DNA from: Flavobacteriales bacterium
GTDB taxonomy: Bacteria > Bacteroidota > Bacteroidia > Flavobacteriales > BACL11
Reading direction: 5' to 3'
Length of the DNA: 11,304 nucleotides
NCBI GenBank assembly: GCA_002710495.1
Contig: PAKE01000049.1
Coordinates: 12,869 to 24,172, forward strand
Position numbers and translations under genes: made by a program. The notes under the pieces were generated by a model. The model saw only the letters and a program-made list of their open reading frames with translations, did no database searches and was not told the origin of the DNA. Below, one piece after another: positions 5,757 through 11,304 of the stretch. Each line of letters opens with the position of its first letter. Positions within the stretch are counted from its first letter, which is position 1.

Positions 5757-7455
5757 TTGTTGCAACTTCTTCTAATGAACCAATTTGAATTTTCTTGTTT
5801 TTTCTTTCTTCCACATTTCTTAAGATTTTTTCCTCTTCATCTAATCCTAAAAATACATTGTCATATGAAGCGTAAATTTCAAAATAATATTTGTCTAGTT
5901 CTCCTTTTTGTTCCTCTATAATATTCGGATGAGTTTCTTTTGCATCAAAAGTATACAGATTATCTGTCTGTGGGATGTAGATAATGCTATCTAAATTTAA
6001 GGGGATATCTTCGTTTCTAGTTTCCATATAGATATTGTCAAAAATAATATTCTCTACATTTTGTGTAACCGTAGTTATTAATCCTCTAGCGTAACCTTCT
6101 TCAGTTGTCAGGTCTCTATATTCTCCTCCAGATATGATGTATTCTTTTGTGATCTGAGCAATCATTTCTTCATCAATACTTTGTTCTACTAAAAAGTCTG
6201 CTTCTAATTGAGCTTGTTTCCATTTGTTAGGTTTGGTAGGAACAGTGTATCTACCTTTTCTTAAGGTGGTTACAATCTTTATTTCTTCATTAAGGGTGTA
6301 AAAAGCTAAGTCATCAAAGTTTGTATTTACTACAGATCTTTCATTGATATATTGATTCTGCATTGCATTTAAATCATGAATAGACTGAATATTTCTCATT
6401 AAACTCTTTATGATTTTTTTTCTGGCTTCAATTTCATTTTCAAGTTTTAAGATGATATTTTTACAATCTTCCACGATTACCTTATTTACTTGCTCTGTTG
6501 AATCTTGACTCTTAAGTATAGACCAAATCTTCCCTTTTCTGCCTTTTAGGACCTTTCCTTTTTCATCCTTTTTTGCAGCTTTCTCTCTTACTTTTACTAC
6601 CATTTTTTCACCTATAGTTTCGGTGTATGTATTTCTTTGTTTCTTTGATGATCTTATTATATTCTTAGCATTCTCTTTACTATCTTCTTTATCTGATATT
6701 TGAGACTTTAATATTTTAAGTTCTTTTTCATTATCAGATACTTTAGATTTCAGATTTTCTGTGGAAATATTTGTATTTGTATCTAAGTCAAGAATTGCAT
6801 TGAAATTAGCATGGAAATCTTCATAAATATTATTAATCTCTAATTTTCTTATTACTTCATCAGAGTATGTATTGTATCCAGATTTAAAACTAATGTACGA
6901 TTTCTGATTATTATAAGATCTCTTTATATTAGCTAAGTTCTGTGTGTCAATTTTAAAACTATTATTTCTTGTTTCTTTGTAGTCAGTTGTAAAAGCAAGT
7001 TCATGAGCTATGTAATAATTAACTTCTATATATCCTTTATCAATTTTTTCTTTTTCAGTTAGAGTTTTCCAATTACCACCCATCTCAGTATAAATTCTTT
7101 TTGCTTCTACAGATGGATTTATTTTCCCTCTTGATATTTTATTCTGAATACTATTCCATTTATTCATATCTACAGCAATGGAATCTTCATCCGCTTTCTC
7201 TGTATTTATATATGTAACTTCAGTATTAAATAAAAAGTAAATTAAGGAATCTGCATTATCGGCATATTGTCCTTTTTGTCGTTTATATTCTAATTGAATT
7301 TCTCTTAAATCTTTTAATTTTTGAATGTTTTCAGCTTTTCTTTCATCCATTCTTTCTCTTACATAAATTTCATTTGTGATATTGTCGTATAGCCCAAAAT
7401 ATGCAAGGCATATAACAATACTCAAAAGCACAATTTTAATAATAGTAGATTTCAT
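5737..7455 (-). CDS. Membrane-anchored protein with internally duplicated domain (unknown function)
   Basis: This 572-residue protein begins with a hydrophobic helix (residues 4-22, IIKIVLLSIVICLAYFGLY) that is an uncleaved anchor or signal, followed by a charged helix (30-60) of the sort KLKDLREIQLEYKRQKGQYAD, as seen in shorter Bacteroidota proteins from the DUF3822-rsmD neighbourhood. Residues about 100-176 and 411-495 resemble each other: GG-WKTLT-EKE...GYI...ETRN in the first and GGEYRDLTTEEGYARGLI...ETRN in the second. Between them, 232-275 and 325-360 are rich in heptad-like charged and hydrophobic residues (probable coiled coil) around a basic stretch at 288-310. It is the first gene of the operon and probably faces the periplasm. 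No enzyme motif is seen. Confidence 0.75.
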   Translation of the reverse strand: MKSTIIKIVLLSIVICLAYFGLYDNITNEIYVRERMDERKAENIQKLKDLREIQLEYKRQKGQYADNADSLIYFLFNTEVTYINTEKADEDSIAVDMNKWNSIQNKISRGKINPSVEAKRIYTEMGGNWKTLTEKEKIDKGYIEVNYYIAHELAFTTDYKETRNNSFKIDTQNLANIKRSYNNQKSYISFKSGYNTYSDEVIRKLEINNIYEDFHANFNAILDLDTNTNISTENLKSKVSDNEKELKILKSQISDKEDSKENAKNIIRSSKKQRNTYTETIGEKMVVKVREKAAKKDEKGKVLKGRKGKIWSILKSQDSTEQVNKVIVEDCKNIILKLENEIEARKKIIKSLMRNIQSIHDLNAMQNQYINERSVVNTNFDDLAFYTLNEEIKIVTTLRKGRYTVPTKPNKWKQAQLEADFLVEQSIDEEMIAQITKEYIISGGEYRDLTTEEGYARGLITTVTQNVENIIFDNIYMETRNEDIPLNLDSIIYIPQTDNLYTFDAKETHPNIIEEQKGELDKYYFEIYASYDNVFLGLDEEEKILRNVEERKNKKIQIGSLEEVATNGNWGE

Positions 7456-7476
7456 TCAGTTTTTGTTTTGTTTTGG

Positions 7477-7484
7477 CAAATCTA
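7477..7484 (-). promoter_or_regulatory. -7 box for the DUF3822-rsmD-coaD operon
   Basis: The minus strand reads TAGATTTG, a perfect TAnnTTTG match, 21 bases upstream of the ATG at 7455. No convincing -33 TTTG is seen. It is the only good candidate upstream of the four minus-strand genes, which overlap or lie within 28 bp of each other. Confidence 0.5.
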
Positions 7485-7539
7485 CAATTTTTAATAAAAA
7501 TATGAGAATTTGTTCTTTACTTTGTAAAAATTAAAATTT

Positions 7540-8088
7540 ATGAGAAGATTATCTGAGTTTATCTATTGGGTTAGTGGTTGGAAAGTAGTAGGGGAGAGAG
7601 AATTTCCAGATAAATGTTTAGTAGTTTCTGCTCCACATACCTCCAATTGGGATTTTGTAGTTGGAAGATGTTTTACATATATTATTGGTATTGCTCCAAA
7701 ATATCTTATAAAAGGTGAATTATTTTTGCCAGTCTTAGGAACTATTATAAAGTGGAATGGTGGAATCCCAGTTTACAGAAACTCAAGAAATAATGTTGTA
7801 GATCAGATTAGAGAATTATTTAATTCAAAAGAAAAATGTATTATAGGTATCTCTCCTGAAGGAACAAGAAAAAAAGTAGATAGTTGGAAAACAGGATTTT
7901 ATCATATTGCTTTAAAAGCAAATGTTCCTATTGTACTTGTAAAAATGGATTATAAGAATAAGGAAGTTGGTATTATATATAAATTAAAACCTACTGGAAA
8001 TATGGAGGAGGATTTTAAGATTATTCAGGATCAGTTTAAAGATATCACAGGAAAAATTCCAGAAAACTACAATCCAGAAATATATTAA
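7540..8088 (+). CDS. Lysophospholipid / 1-acylglycerol-3-phosphate acyltransferase family protein (PlsC-like)
   Basis: The 182-residue protein belongs to the PlsC-like (LPLAT) acyltransferase superfamily. It carries the HX4D catalytic motif as HTSNWD (33-38), the substrate-binding block GGIPVYRNS (74-82) and the PEGTR motif (106-110). Such enzymes move a fatty acyl chain from acyl-ACP or acyl-CoA to a lysophospholipid or related acceptor at the inner face of the cytoplasmic membrane. It is shorter than the typical 230-250-residue PlsC and resembles the compact Bacteroidota subfamily (HTSNWDF start, no N-terminal membrane helix), whose acceptor is not established. It diverges from the operon on its left. 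Its TAA (8086-8088) overlaps the TAA of the convergent MORN-repeat gene. Confidence 0.85.
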   Translation: MRRLSEFIYWVSGWKVVGEREFPDKCLVVSAPHTSNWDFVVGRCFTYIIGIAPKYLIKGELFLPVLGTIIKWNGGIPVYRNSRNNVVDQIRELFNSKEKCIIGISPEGTRKKVDSWKTGFYHIALKANVPIVLVKMDYKNKEVGIIYKLKPTGNMEEDFKIIQDQFKDITGKIPENYNPEIY

Positions 8089-8594
8089 TATATACCCTCA
8101 TCCTTCTGATCTTCCCCATCTATATAATTCTTTTCATACAATAACTGACCATTTTCACCTCAAGCTTTACTTACTCCATCTTCTTTCCCATCTTTATAAT
8201 TTGCCTCATAAAATAATTGACCATTTTCCCACCAACCTTTATGTACTCCATCTTCTTTCCCATCTATATAATTCTTTTCATACAATAACTGACCATTTTC
8301 CCGCCAACCTTTATGTACTCCATCTTTTTTCCCATCTTTATAATTTCCCTCATACCGTAATTGACCATTTTCATACCATCTTTTATGTCTTCCTTTACCT
8401 TCACCATTAATAAACTTTCCTAGTTCCCCAAATTCACAATACACAACACCATTATTTAATAATGACATATCAGATTTTAGATATGCTAATGTGTCATTTG
8501 GAATAGCAACCTCATCTATATGATATCTTTTATCTCCATCTGATCAACTAAATAGAATTACACTGATAAATAAAATGGACAATATCTTTTTCAT
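8085..8594 (-). pseudogene. MORN-repeat (YwqK-like) lipoprotein gene interrupted by two TGA codons
   Basis: Reading from the ATG at 8592-8594 gives MKKILSILFISVILFS, a stop TGA (8544-8546), SDGDKRYHIDE..., then tandem repeats, a second TGA (8160-8162), another repeat and TAA at 8085-8087. The first TGA stands where the lipobox cysteine is expected (L-F-S-[C]), one third-position change from TGT or TGC. The second stands where other repeats have tryptophan (KGWWENGQ, KGWRENGQ versus KA*GENGQ). The 24-residue (72-bp) units of the form ENGQL-YE-NY-DGKEDGVHKGW are MORN_2 repeats of the YwqK family, sometimes labelled antitoxins on weak grounds. An internal ATG (8466-8468) would give a 102-aa leaderless product, but the clean frame and promoter upstream argue that the full gene is the ancestral form. 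It is probably recently inactivated. Confidence 0.75.
8117..8410 (-). repeat. 72-bp tandem repeats encoding MORN_2 units
   Basis: About four tandem units of 72 bp encode the ENGQL...DGK motif. Units two periods apart are nearly identical at the DNA level: the roughly 40 bases starting at 8117 recur starting at 8261 (144 bp later), both beginning catctatataattctttt. Such similarity suggests recent unit duplication or gene conversion and makes slippage possible. Confidence 0.7.
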
Positions 8595-8598
8595 ACTA

Positions 8599-8606
8599 CA
8601 AAACTA
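8599..8606 (-). promoter_or_regulatory. -7 box for the MORN-repeat gene
   Basis: The minus strand reads TAGTTTTG (TAnnTTTG match), four bases before the ATG at 8594. It is arranged divergently from the pdxH box 15 bp away. Its presence suggests that the interrupted gene was, or is, expressed from its own near-leaderless transcript. Confidence 0.45.
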
Positions 8607-8621
8607 ACAAATAAATAATTG

Positions 8622-8629
8622 TATTTTTG
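8622..8629 (+). promoter_or_regulatory. -7 box for pdxH
   Basis: TATTTTTG matches TAnnTTTG exactly and ends six bases before the pdxH ATG (8636), predicting a leaderless or near-leaderless message. The surrounding aattgtatttttg is the same as at the DUF2805 promoter. No clear -33 TTTG is found at normal spacing. Confidence 0.5.
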
Positions 8630-8635
8630 CTTGAT

Positions 8636-9280
8636 ATGTCGATTAAAAAAATTAGTGAGATAAGAGAGGATTTTAAGAAATCAGAAATTGATTTTAGCAA
8701 TATCTCTGATCATCCTATAAAGATGTTTAATGATTGGTTTGAAATGGCCTTAGAATCAGATAAAGACAATGCAATTTCATTTGTTCTTTCAACCGTTTCA
8801 TCTGAAAATATTCCTTCTTCAAGGGTTGTACTACTCAGAGGTATAGATGAAAATGGATTCACTTTTTTTACTAATTATGAAAGTGCAAAATCAAAAGATA
8901 TAGAAGTAAACAATATGGTTTCGGCTAATTTTTTTTGGGAGAAATTAGAAAAACAAGTTCGAATAACTGGAAAAGCAATAAAAATATCCTCAGCAGATTC
9001 AGATAAATATTTTAGCTCCAGACCTAGGTATAGTCAATTAGGGGCTTGGTCTTCTGATCAGAGTTCTATAATAGATGTTTATTATAAACTTATGAGTAAA
9101 ATGGATGAGTTTAAGGAGATATTTAAAGGAAAGGAAGTTGAAAGACCTTTACATTGGGGAGGTTATTGCATTGTACCAGAGAAAGTAGAGTTCTGGCAAG
9201 GGCGACCATCTAGATTACACGATAGATTGCTTTTTACAAAACAGAAAACTATCTGGAAGAAAGAAAGGTTAGCTCCGTAA
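8636..9280 (+). CDS. pdxH: Pyridoxamine/pyridoxine 5'-phosphate oxidase
   Basis: PdxH is the FMN-dependent cytosolic oxidase that makes pyridoxal 5'-phosphate, the last step of vitamin B6 synthesis and salvage. The 214-residue length is standard. Conserved blocks are SSRVVLLRG (61-69) and FFTNYESAKS for FMN and phosphate contacts, RPRYSQLGAWSSDQS (129-143), PLHWGGY, EFWQGRPSRLHDR near 190-203 for substrate binding, and the C-terminal WKKERLAP characteristic of the family. The ATG at 8636 was chosen over an in-frame TTG three codons upstream because that TTG forms part of the TATTTTTG promoter box. The gene is monocistronic, divergent from the MORN gene and convergent with THX. Confidence 0.95.
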   Translation: MSIKKISEIREDFKKSEIDFSNISDHPIKMFNDWFEMALESDKDNAISFVLSTVSSENIPSSRVVLLRGIDENGFTFFTNYESAKSKDIEVNNMVSANFFWEKLEKQVRITGKAIKISSADSDKYFSSRPRYSQLGAWSSDQSSIIDVYYKLMSKMDEFKEIFKGKEVERPLHWGGYCIVPEKVEFWQGRPSRLHDRLLFTKQKTIWKKERLAP

Positions 9281-9291
9281 GAACTAACCTT
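9265..9291. terminator. Hairpin between pdxH and the THX gene
   Basis: A perfect 8-bp inverted repeat, AAGGTTAG (9265-9272) and CTAACCTT (9284-9291), encloses an 11-base loop containing the pdxH stop codon. On the minus strand it is followed by a T-rich stretch (TTTCTTTC), so it suits termination of THX transcription better than pdxH, which lacks a T-run after it. Bidirectional use is an inference. Confidence 0.5.
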
Positions 9292-9312
9292 GATTATAAT
9301 TTACAAAAGAAA

Positions 9313-9510
9313 CTACTTGTCTTTTTTAGTTGCTTTCTTTTTTGTTGTAGTTTTCTTTTTAGGAACAGCTTTCTTTTCAACTATCACTTCTTCCTTTTTA
9401 GCTTTTGGTTTTACAAAATTTTGTTCAGTCTTTTCTTTTCTAACTCTTGTCTTCCCGTAAGAACTCGCAAATCTTTTTCCTTTTTTTGTTTTTTTATCTC
9501 CTCTACCCAT
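9313..9510 (-). CDS. 30S ribosomal protein THX
   Basis: The start MGRGDKKTKKGKRFASSYGKT is the signature of the small basic 30S protein THX (Thx), which binds 16S rRNA in the head of the small subunit in Thermus and is widespread in Bacteroidota. Residues 1-26 cover the conserved core. The remainder, to residue 65, is a low-complexity Lys/Glu/Val tail (VEKKAVPKKKTTTKKKATKK), an extension seen to variable extent in Bacteroidota members. There is no Shine-Dalgarno; an A/T-rich leader of about 30 bases precedes it. It lies downstream of the TrmH-like gene but has its own promoter box. Confidence 0.9.
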   Translation of the reverse strand: MGRGDKKTKKGKRFASSYGKTRVRKEKTEQNFVKPKAKKEEVIVEKKAVPKKKTTTKKKATKKDK

Positions 9511-9540
9511 TGATGTGTTTTTTTTTAATTAAATAATACG

Positions 9541-9548
9541 CAAATATA
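9541..9548 (-). promoter_or_regulatory. -7 box for the THX gene
   Basis: The minus strand reads TATATTTG (exact TAnnTTTG match) about 30 bases upstream of the THX ATG and just after the stop of the TrmH-like gene, so THX can be transcribed independently as a ribosomal protein gene would require. Confidence 0.5.
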
Positions 9549-9553
9549 ATCAT

Positions 9554-10243
9554 TTAAACCTTACCATTATCTTCAAAGAATTTCCCCTCTATTTCTTTAG
9601 AAGATTTAATTGTATTCCGGAGCCAATTCAACATTATTTCATCAGCTTCATTTTCTTTTATCTTCCAATTCACATCAGATTTTCTCATTTTATTGCTTAA
9701 ATTCTGGCAACAAATTGCTGCAGAAACAGAAATATTAAGACTCTCTGTAAAACCATGCATTTCTATCGTCATTTTCTTATCCGCTAAACTGAGAGCTTCA
9801 TTGGAAAGTCCTGTAAGTTCGGTTCCAAGTAAGATGGCAATTTTATTATTTTCAATATCTACTTCATTTAAAGTAATATCTGATTTATGAGGAGTAGTTG
9901 CAATAATTTGGTATCCTTGTTTTTTTAGATTCTCAATACATAGTTTTGTATTTTGTTTTGTTTTGTTATGCTGAATAATATTTAACCATTTTCCAGCTCC
10001 TAGTGAGACAGTCTTGTCAGAGATAAATTTGTTTTTATTCTCAATAATATGAACATCTTGTAGTCCAAAACAATCTGCAGAACGCATTGCAGCACTTATG
10101 TTTCTAGATTGGAAAACATCTTCTAAAACAACTGTTAAATGTCTGCTTCTCTCTTTTATTTTTGTTTGAAAAAGTTCTACTCTTTCTTCTGTAACAAAGG
10201 AACTGAGATATGATATCAGTTCTTTTTTTAAGAGATTGTCCAT
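9554..10243 (-). CDS. trmH: TrmH-like SPOUT 2'-O-methyltransferase (probable tRNA Gm18)
   Basis: This 229-residue SpoU/TrmH-class enzyme has a trefoil-knot SAM-binding fold. Motif 1 is NISAAMRSADCFG (48-60) with the catalytic arginine at 54, motif 2 is ILLGTELTGLS (137-147), and motif 3 is GFTESLNISVSAAI (164-177). Motif 1 in the form N-x-SAxxRSxDCFG, the N-terminal extension and the C-terminal helical tail match TrmH, which methylates the 2'-O of G18 in the tRNA D-loop, better than RlmB, but the exact target cannot be fixed. The start overlaps the fmt stop by 16 bp, implying co-transcription and translational coupling with fmt; both act on tRNA. Confidence 0.88.
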   Translation of the reverse strand: MDNLLKKELISYLSSFVTEERVELFQTKIKERSRHLTVVLEDVFQSRNISAAMRSADCFGLQDVHIIENKNKFISDKTVSLGAGKWLNIIQHNKTKQNTKLCIENLKKQGYQIIATTPHKSDITLNEVDIENNKIAILLGTELTGLSNEALSLADKKMTIEMHGFTESLNISVSAAICCQNLSNKMRKSDVNWKIKENEADEIMLNWLRNTIKSSKEIEGKFFEDNGKV

Positions 10244-11208
10244 TTATTATCTACTTTATTTCCTAATAGAAATTGAGAAATAGTTACTACATTTTTGCCT
10301 GCAACTTGTAGTTTTTCAATGTAAATACTACCATCAGATAGATTTATCTTTAGATAACTTTTGTTGTCAGTTTCTATTCTCCTATGTTTATTGTTTGTTT
10401 TTGAGGAGTATTTACTGAGTAGAAGTTTTGTTCTGATGTCTTTAACTTCAGAAGTGTGAAATAAAAACCAAGCTGAAGGACAAATGGATACATCTTTCAA
10501 CAATTTATTCTCTGATAATACTGGAGAAAGACCTCTAATTAAATTATGAATCTCTCTTGCAGATTTATTCCAATCAATTTTTGTTAATTCCTTAGTAAGT
10601 TTTGGAGCTTCCTTTGTGGAAAGTGACTCATCTTGTAAAATAGGAGAGAGGTTATTTTCTTGTAGACTATTGATAGTTTTTAGTAGTAATGTAGATCCTT
10701 TATTCATAAGAATATTATGAAGTTCGGCAGCTGTTGTATTTTGTGTTAATTTAATCTCTTCTTGAATTAGAATCTTACCACAATCAATTTTTTCGTCAAT
10801 ATTAAAAGTTGTAATTCCCGTTTTATCTTCTCCATTTATCAGAACTCTATTTATAGGAGCTGCACCTCTATAGTTTGGTAATAATGAAGTATGAAGATTT
10901 ATGGTTCCCATTTTTGGCATGCTCCAAATTTCTTTTGGTAACATCCTAAAAGCAACTACCACAAATAAATCTGCATTGTATGATTTTAGTTTTTCTAAAA
11001 ACACCTTATCTTTCAAAGATTCTGGAGAGAGTACATCAATTCCTAACTCTGATCCTTTTAGTTTTACATCTGTAGGAATTATCTTTTTACCTCTTCCTTT
11101 TTCTTTGTCAGGAGCACTTACAATAGAAATAATTTCTATATTATTTTCATACAGAAACTCTAAATTAGTAGCAGCGAAAAATGGTGTTCCGAAAAATACA
11201 ATTTTCAT
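10228..11208 (-). CDS. fmt: Methionyl-tRNA formyltransferase
   Basis: Fmt formylates Met-tRNAfMet with 10-formyl-tetrahydrofolate, producing the initiator tRNA. The 326-residue protein begins KIVFFGTPFFA with the folate-binding Rossmann strand. Catalytic residues correspond to N104, H106 (INLHTSLLPNYRGAAPI) and D142 (IDEKIDCGKIL). The C-terminal OB-fold region starts around 205 with IDWNKSAREIHNLIRGLSP. Between GLSP (226-229) and SAW (245-247), where family members usually read GLSPYP-AW, there are about 15 extra residues (VLSENKLLKDVSICP), which explains a length slightly over the usual 305-315. It precedes the TrmH-like gene with a 16-bp overlap. Confidence 0.95.
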   Translation of the reverse strand: MKIVFFGTPFFAATNLEFLYENNIEIISIVSAPDKEKGRGKKIIPTDVKLKGSELGIDVLSPESLKDKVFLEKLKSYNADLFVVVAFRMLPKEIWSMPKMGTINLHTSLLPNYRGAAPINRVLINGEDKTGITTFNIDEKIDCGKILIQEEIKLTQNTTAAELHNILMNKGSTLLLKTINSLQENNLSPILQDESLSTKEAPKLTKELTKIDWNKSAREIHNLIRGLSPVLSENKLLKDVSICPSAWFLFHTSEVKDIRTKLLLSKYSSKTNNKHRRIETDNKSYLKINLSDGSIYIEKLQVAGKNVVTISQFLLGNKVDNKWTIS

Positions 11209-11225
11209 TTCAAATTAAATTTTTA

Positions 11226-11233
11226 CAAATATA
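11226..11233 (-). promoter_or_regulatory. -7 box for fmt-trmH
   Basis: The minus strand reads TATATTTG (exact TAnnTTTG), 17 bases upstream of the fmt ATG. A -33 TTTG is not apparent. It would drive fmt and the overlapping TrmH-like gene. Confidence 0.5.
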
Positions 11234-11248
11234 CTATTCAATAACTTT

Positions 11249-11304
11249 TTATGTCTGTTTCCTAATTTTATTTCCTTCAGAAATTAGTTCAGAATTTTCA
11301 ATCA
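11249..11304 (-). CDS. Possible C-terminal end of an upstream minus-strand gene (partial)
   Basis: One minus-strand frame is open from the window edge to a TAA at 11249-11251 and reads IENSELISEGNKIRKQT. The polar, charged composition is that of a plausible protein C-terminus, and the stop sits 15 bp before the fmt promoter box. Seventeen codons are too few to name a family; the other two frames contain stops. Confidence 0.3.
   Translation of the reverse strand, partial: IENSELISEGNKIRKQT

Noticed and set aside
8201..8410. Plus-strand 69-aa reading frame with repeated HFP-NLYVLHL blocks
   Set aside because: It is the antisense shadow of the MORN tandem repeats; its apparent repeats come from the 72-bp period on the other strand.
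8085..8594. Reassignment of TGA to Trp or Cys across the genome
   Set aside because: Trp is encoded by TGG throughout neighbouring genes, no other gene in the window has an internal TGA, and the photolyase gene ends in TGA at a plausible C-terminus.
8085..8594. Toxin-antitoxin module (YwqK 'antitoxin' label)
   Set aside because: No toxin partner lies beside it; neighbours are a lipid acyltransferase and pdxH, and the family label rests on weak evidence.
10901..11218. Plus-strand 105-aa reading frame opposite fmt
   Set aside because: It is fully antisense to the well-conserved N-terminal domain of fmt and shows no family features.

Overview
The window reads as a low-GC chromosomal segment of a member of the Bacteroidota, probably Flavobacteriales-like. 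The evidence is a secreted protein with a type IX secretion (T9SS) C-terminal tag, a ribosomal protein THX gene, DUF2805 and DUF3822 family genes that I know mainly from this phylum, several TAnnTTTG promoter boxes, and starts that mostly lack a Shine-Dalgarno sequence. Names rest on motif recognition alone, since no search was possible.

Bases 1-420 hold the 3' end of an outer-membrane beta-barrel gene. Bases 411-3918 form an accessory block in which unrelated small gene units lie between five dispersed copies of a sequence that resembles, on the minus strand, the 3' end of a tRNA (T-loop plus acceptor strand plus T-run). The units are a 63-aa conserved hypothetical protein, a T9SS-exported protein, a MazG-like pyrophosphohydrolase, and a DUF2805 gene abutting a cryptochrome/photolyase-like FAD protein. 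Three copies carry a further conserved arm of about 110-130 bp. The two outermost copies lack the arm and touch the stop codons of the flanking genes. I infer a cassette-like array, or pile-up of element remnants, built at tRNA-derived attachment-like sites. No complete tRNA and no recombinase is present.

Bases 3915-7455 (minus) form a compact housekeeping operon: a membrane-anchored protein with an internal duplication, a DUF3822 protein, rsmD (16S rRNA methylation) and coaD (coenzyme A synthesis). Opposite it, 7540-8088 (plus) encodes a PlsC-like acyltransferase. Its stop overlaps the tail of a convergent MORN-repeat lipoprotein gene (8085-8594) interrupted by two in-frame TGA codons. pdxH (8636-9280, plus) follows from a very close promoter and ends in a hairpin that also faces the convergent THX gene (9313-9510, minus). 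The window closes with a translation-related minus-strand pair, fmt and a TrmH-like tRNA methyltransferase (overlapping by 16 bp), and possibly the last codons of another minus-strand gene.

The main points of interest are the tRNA-end repeat array, the double-TGA MORN gene, and the internal duplications in two otherwise unrecognised proteins.
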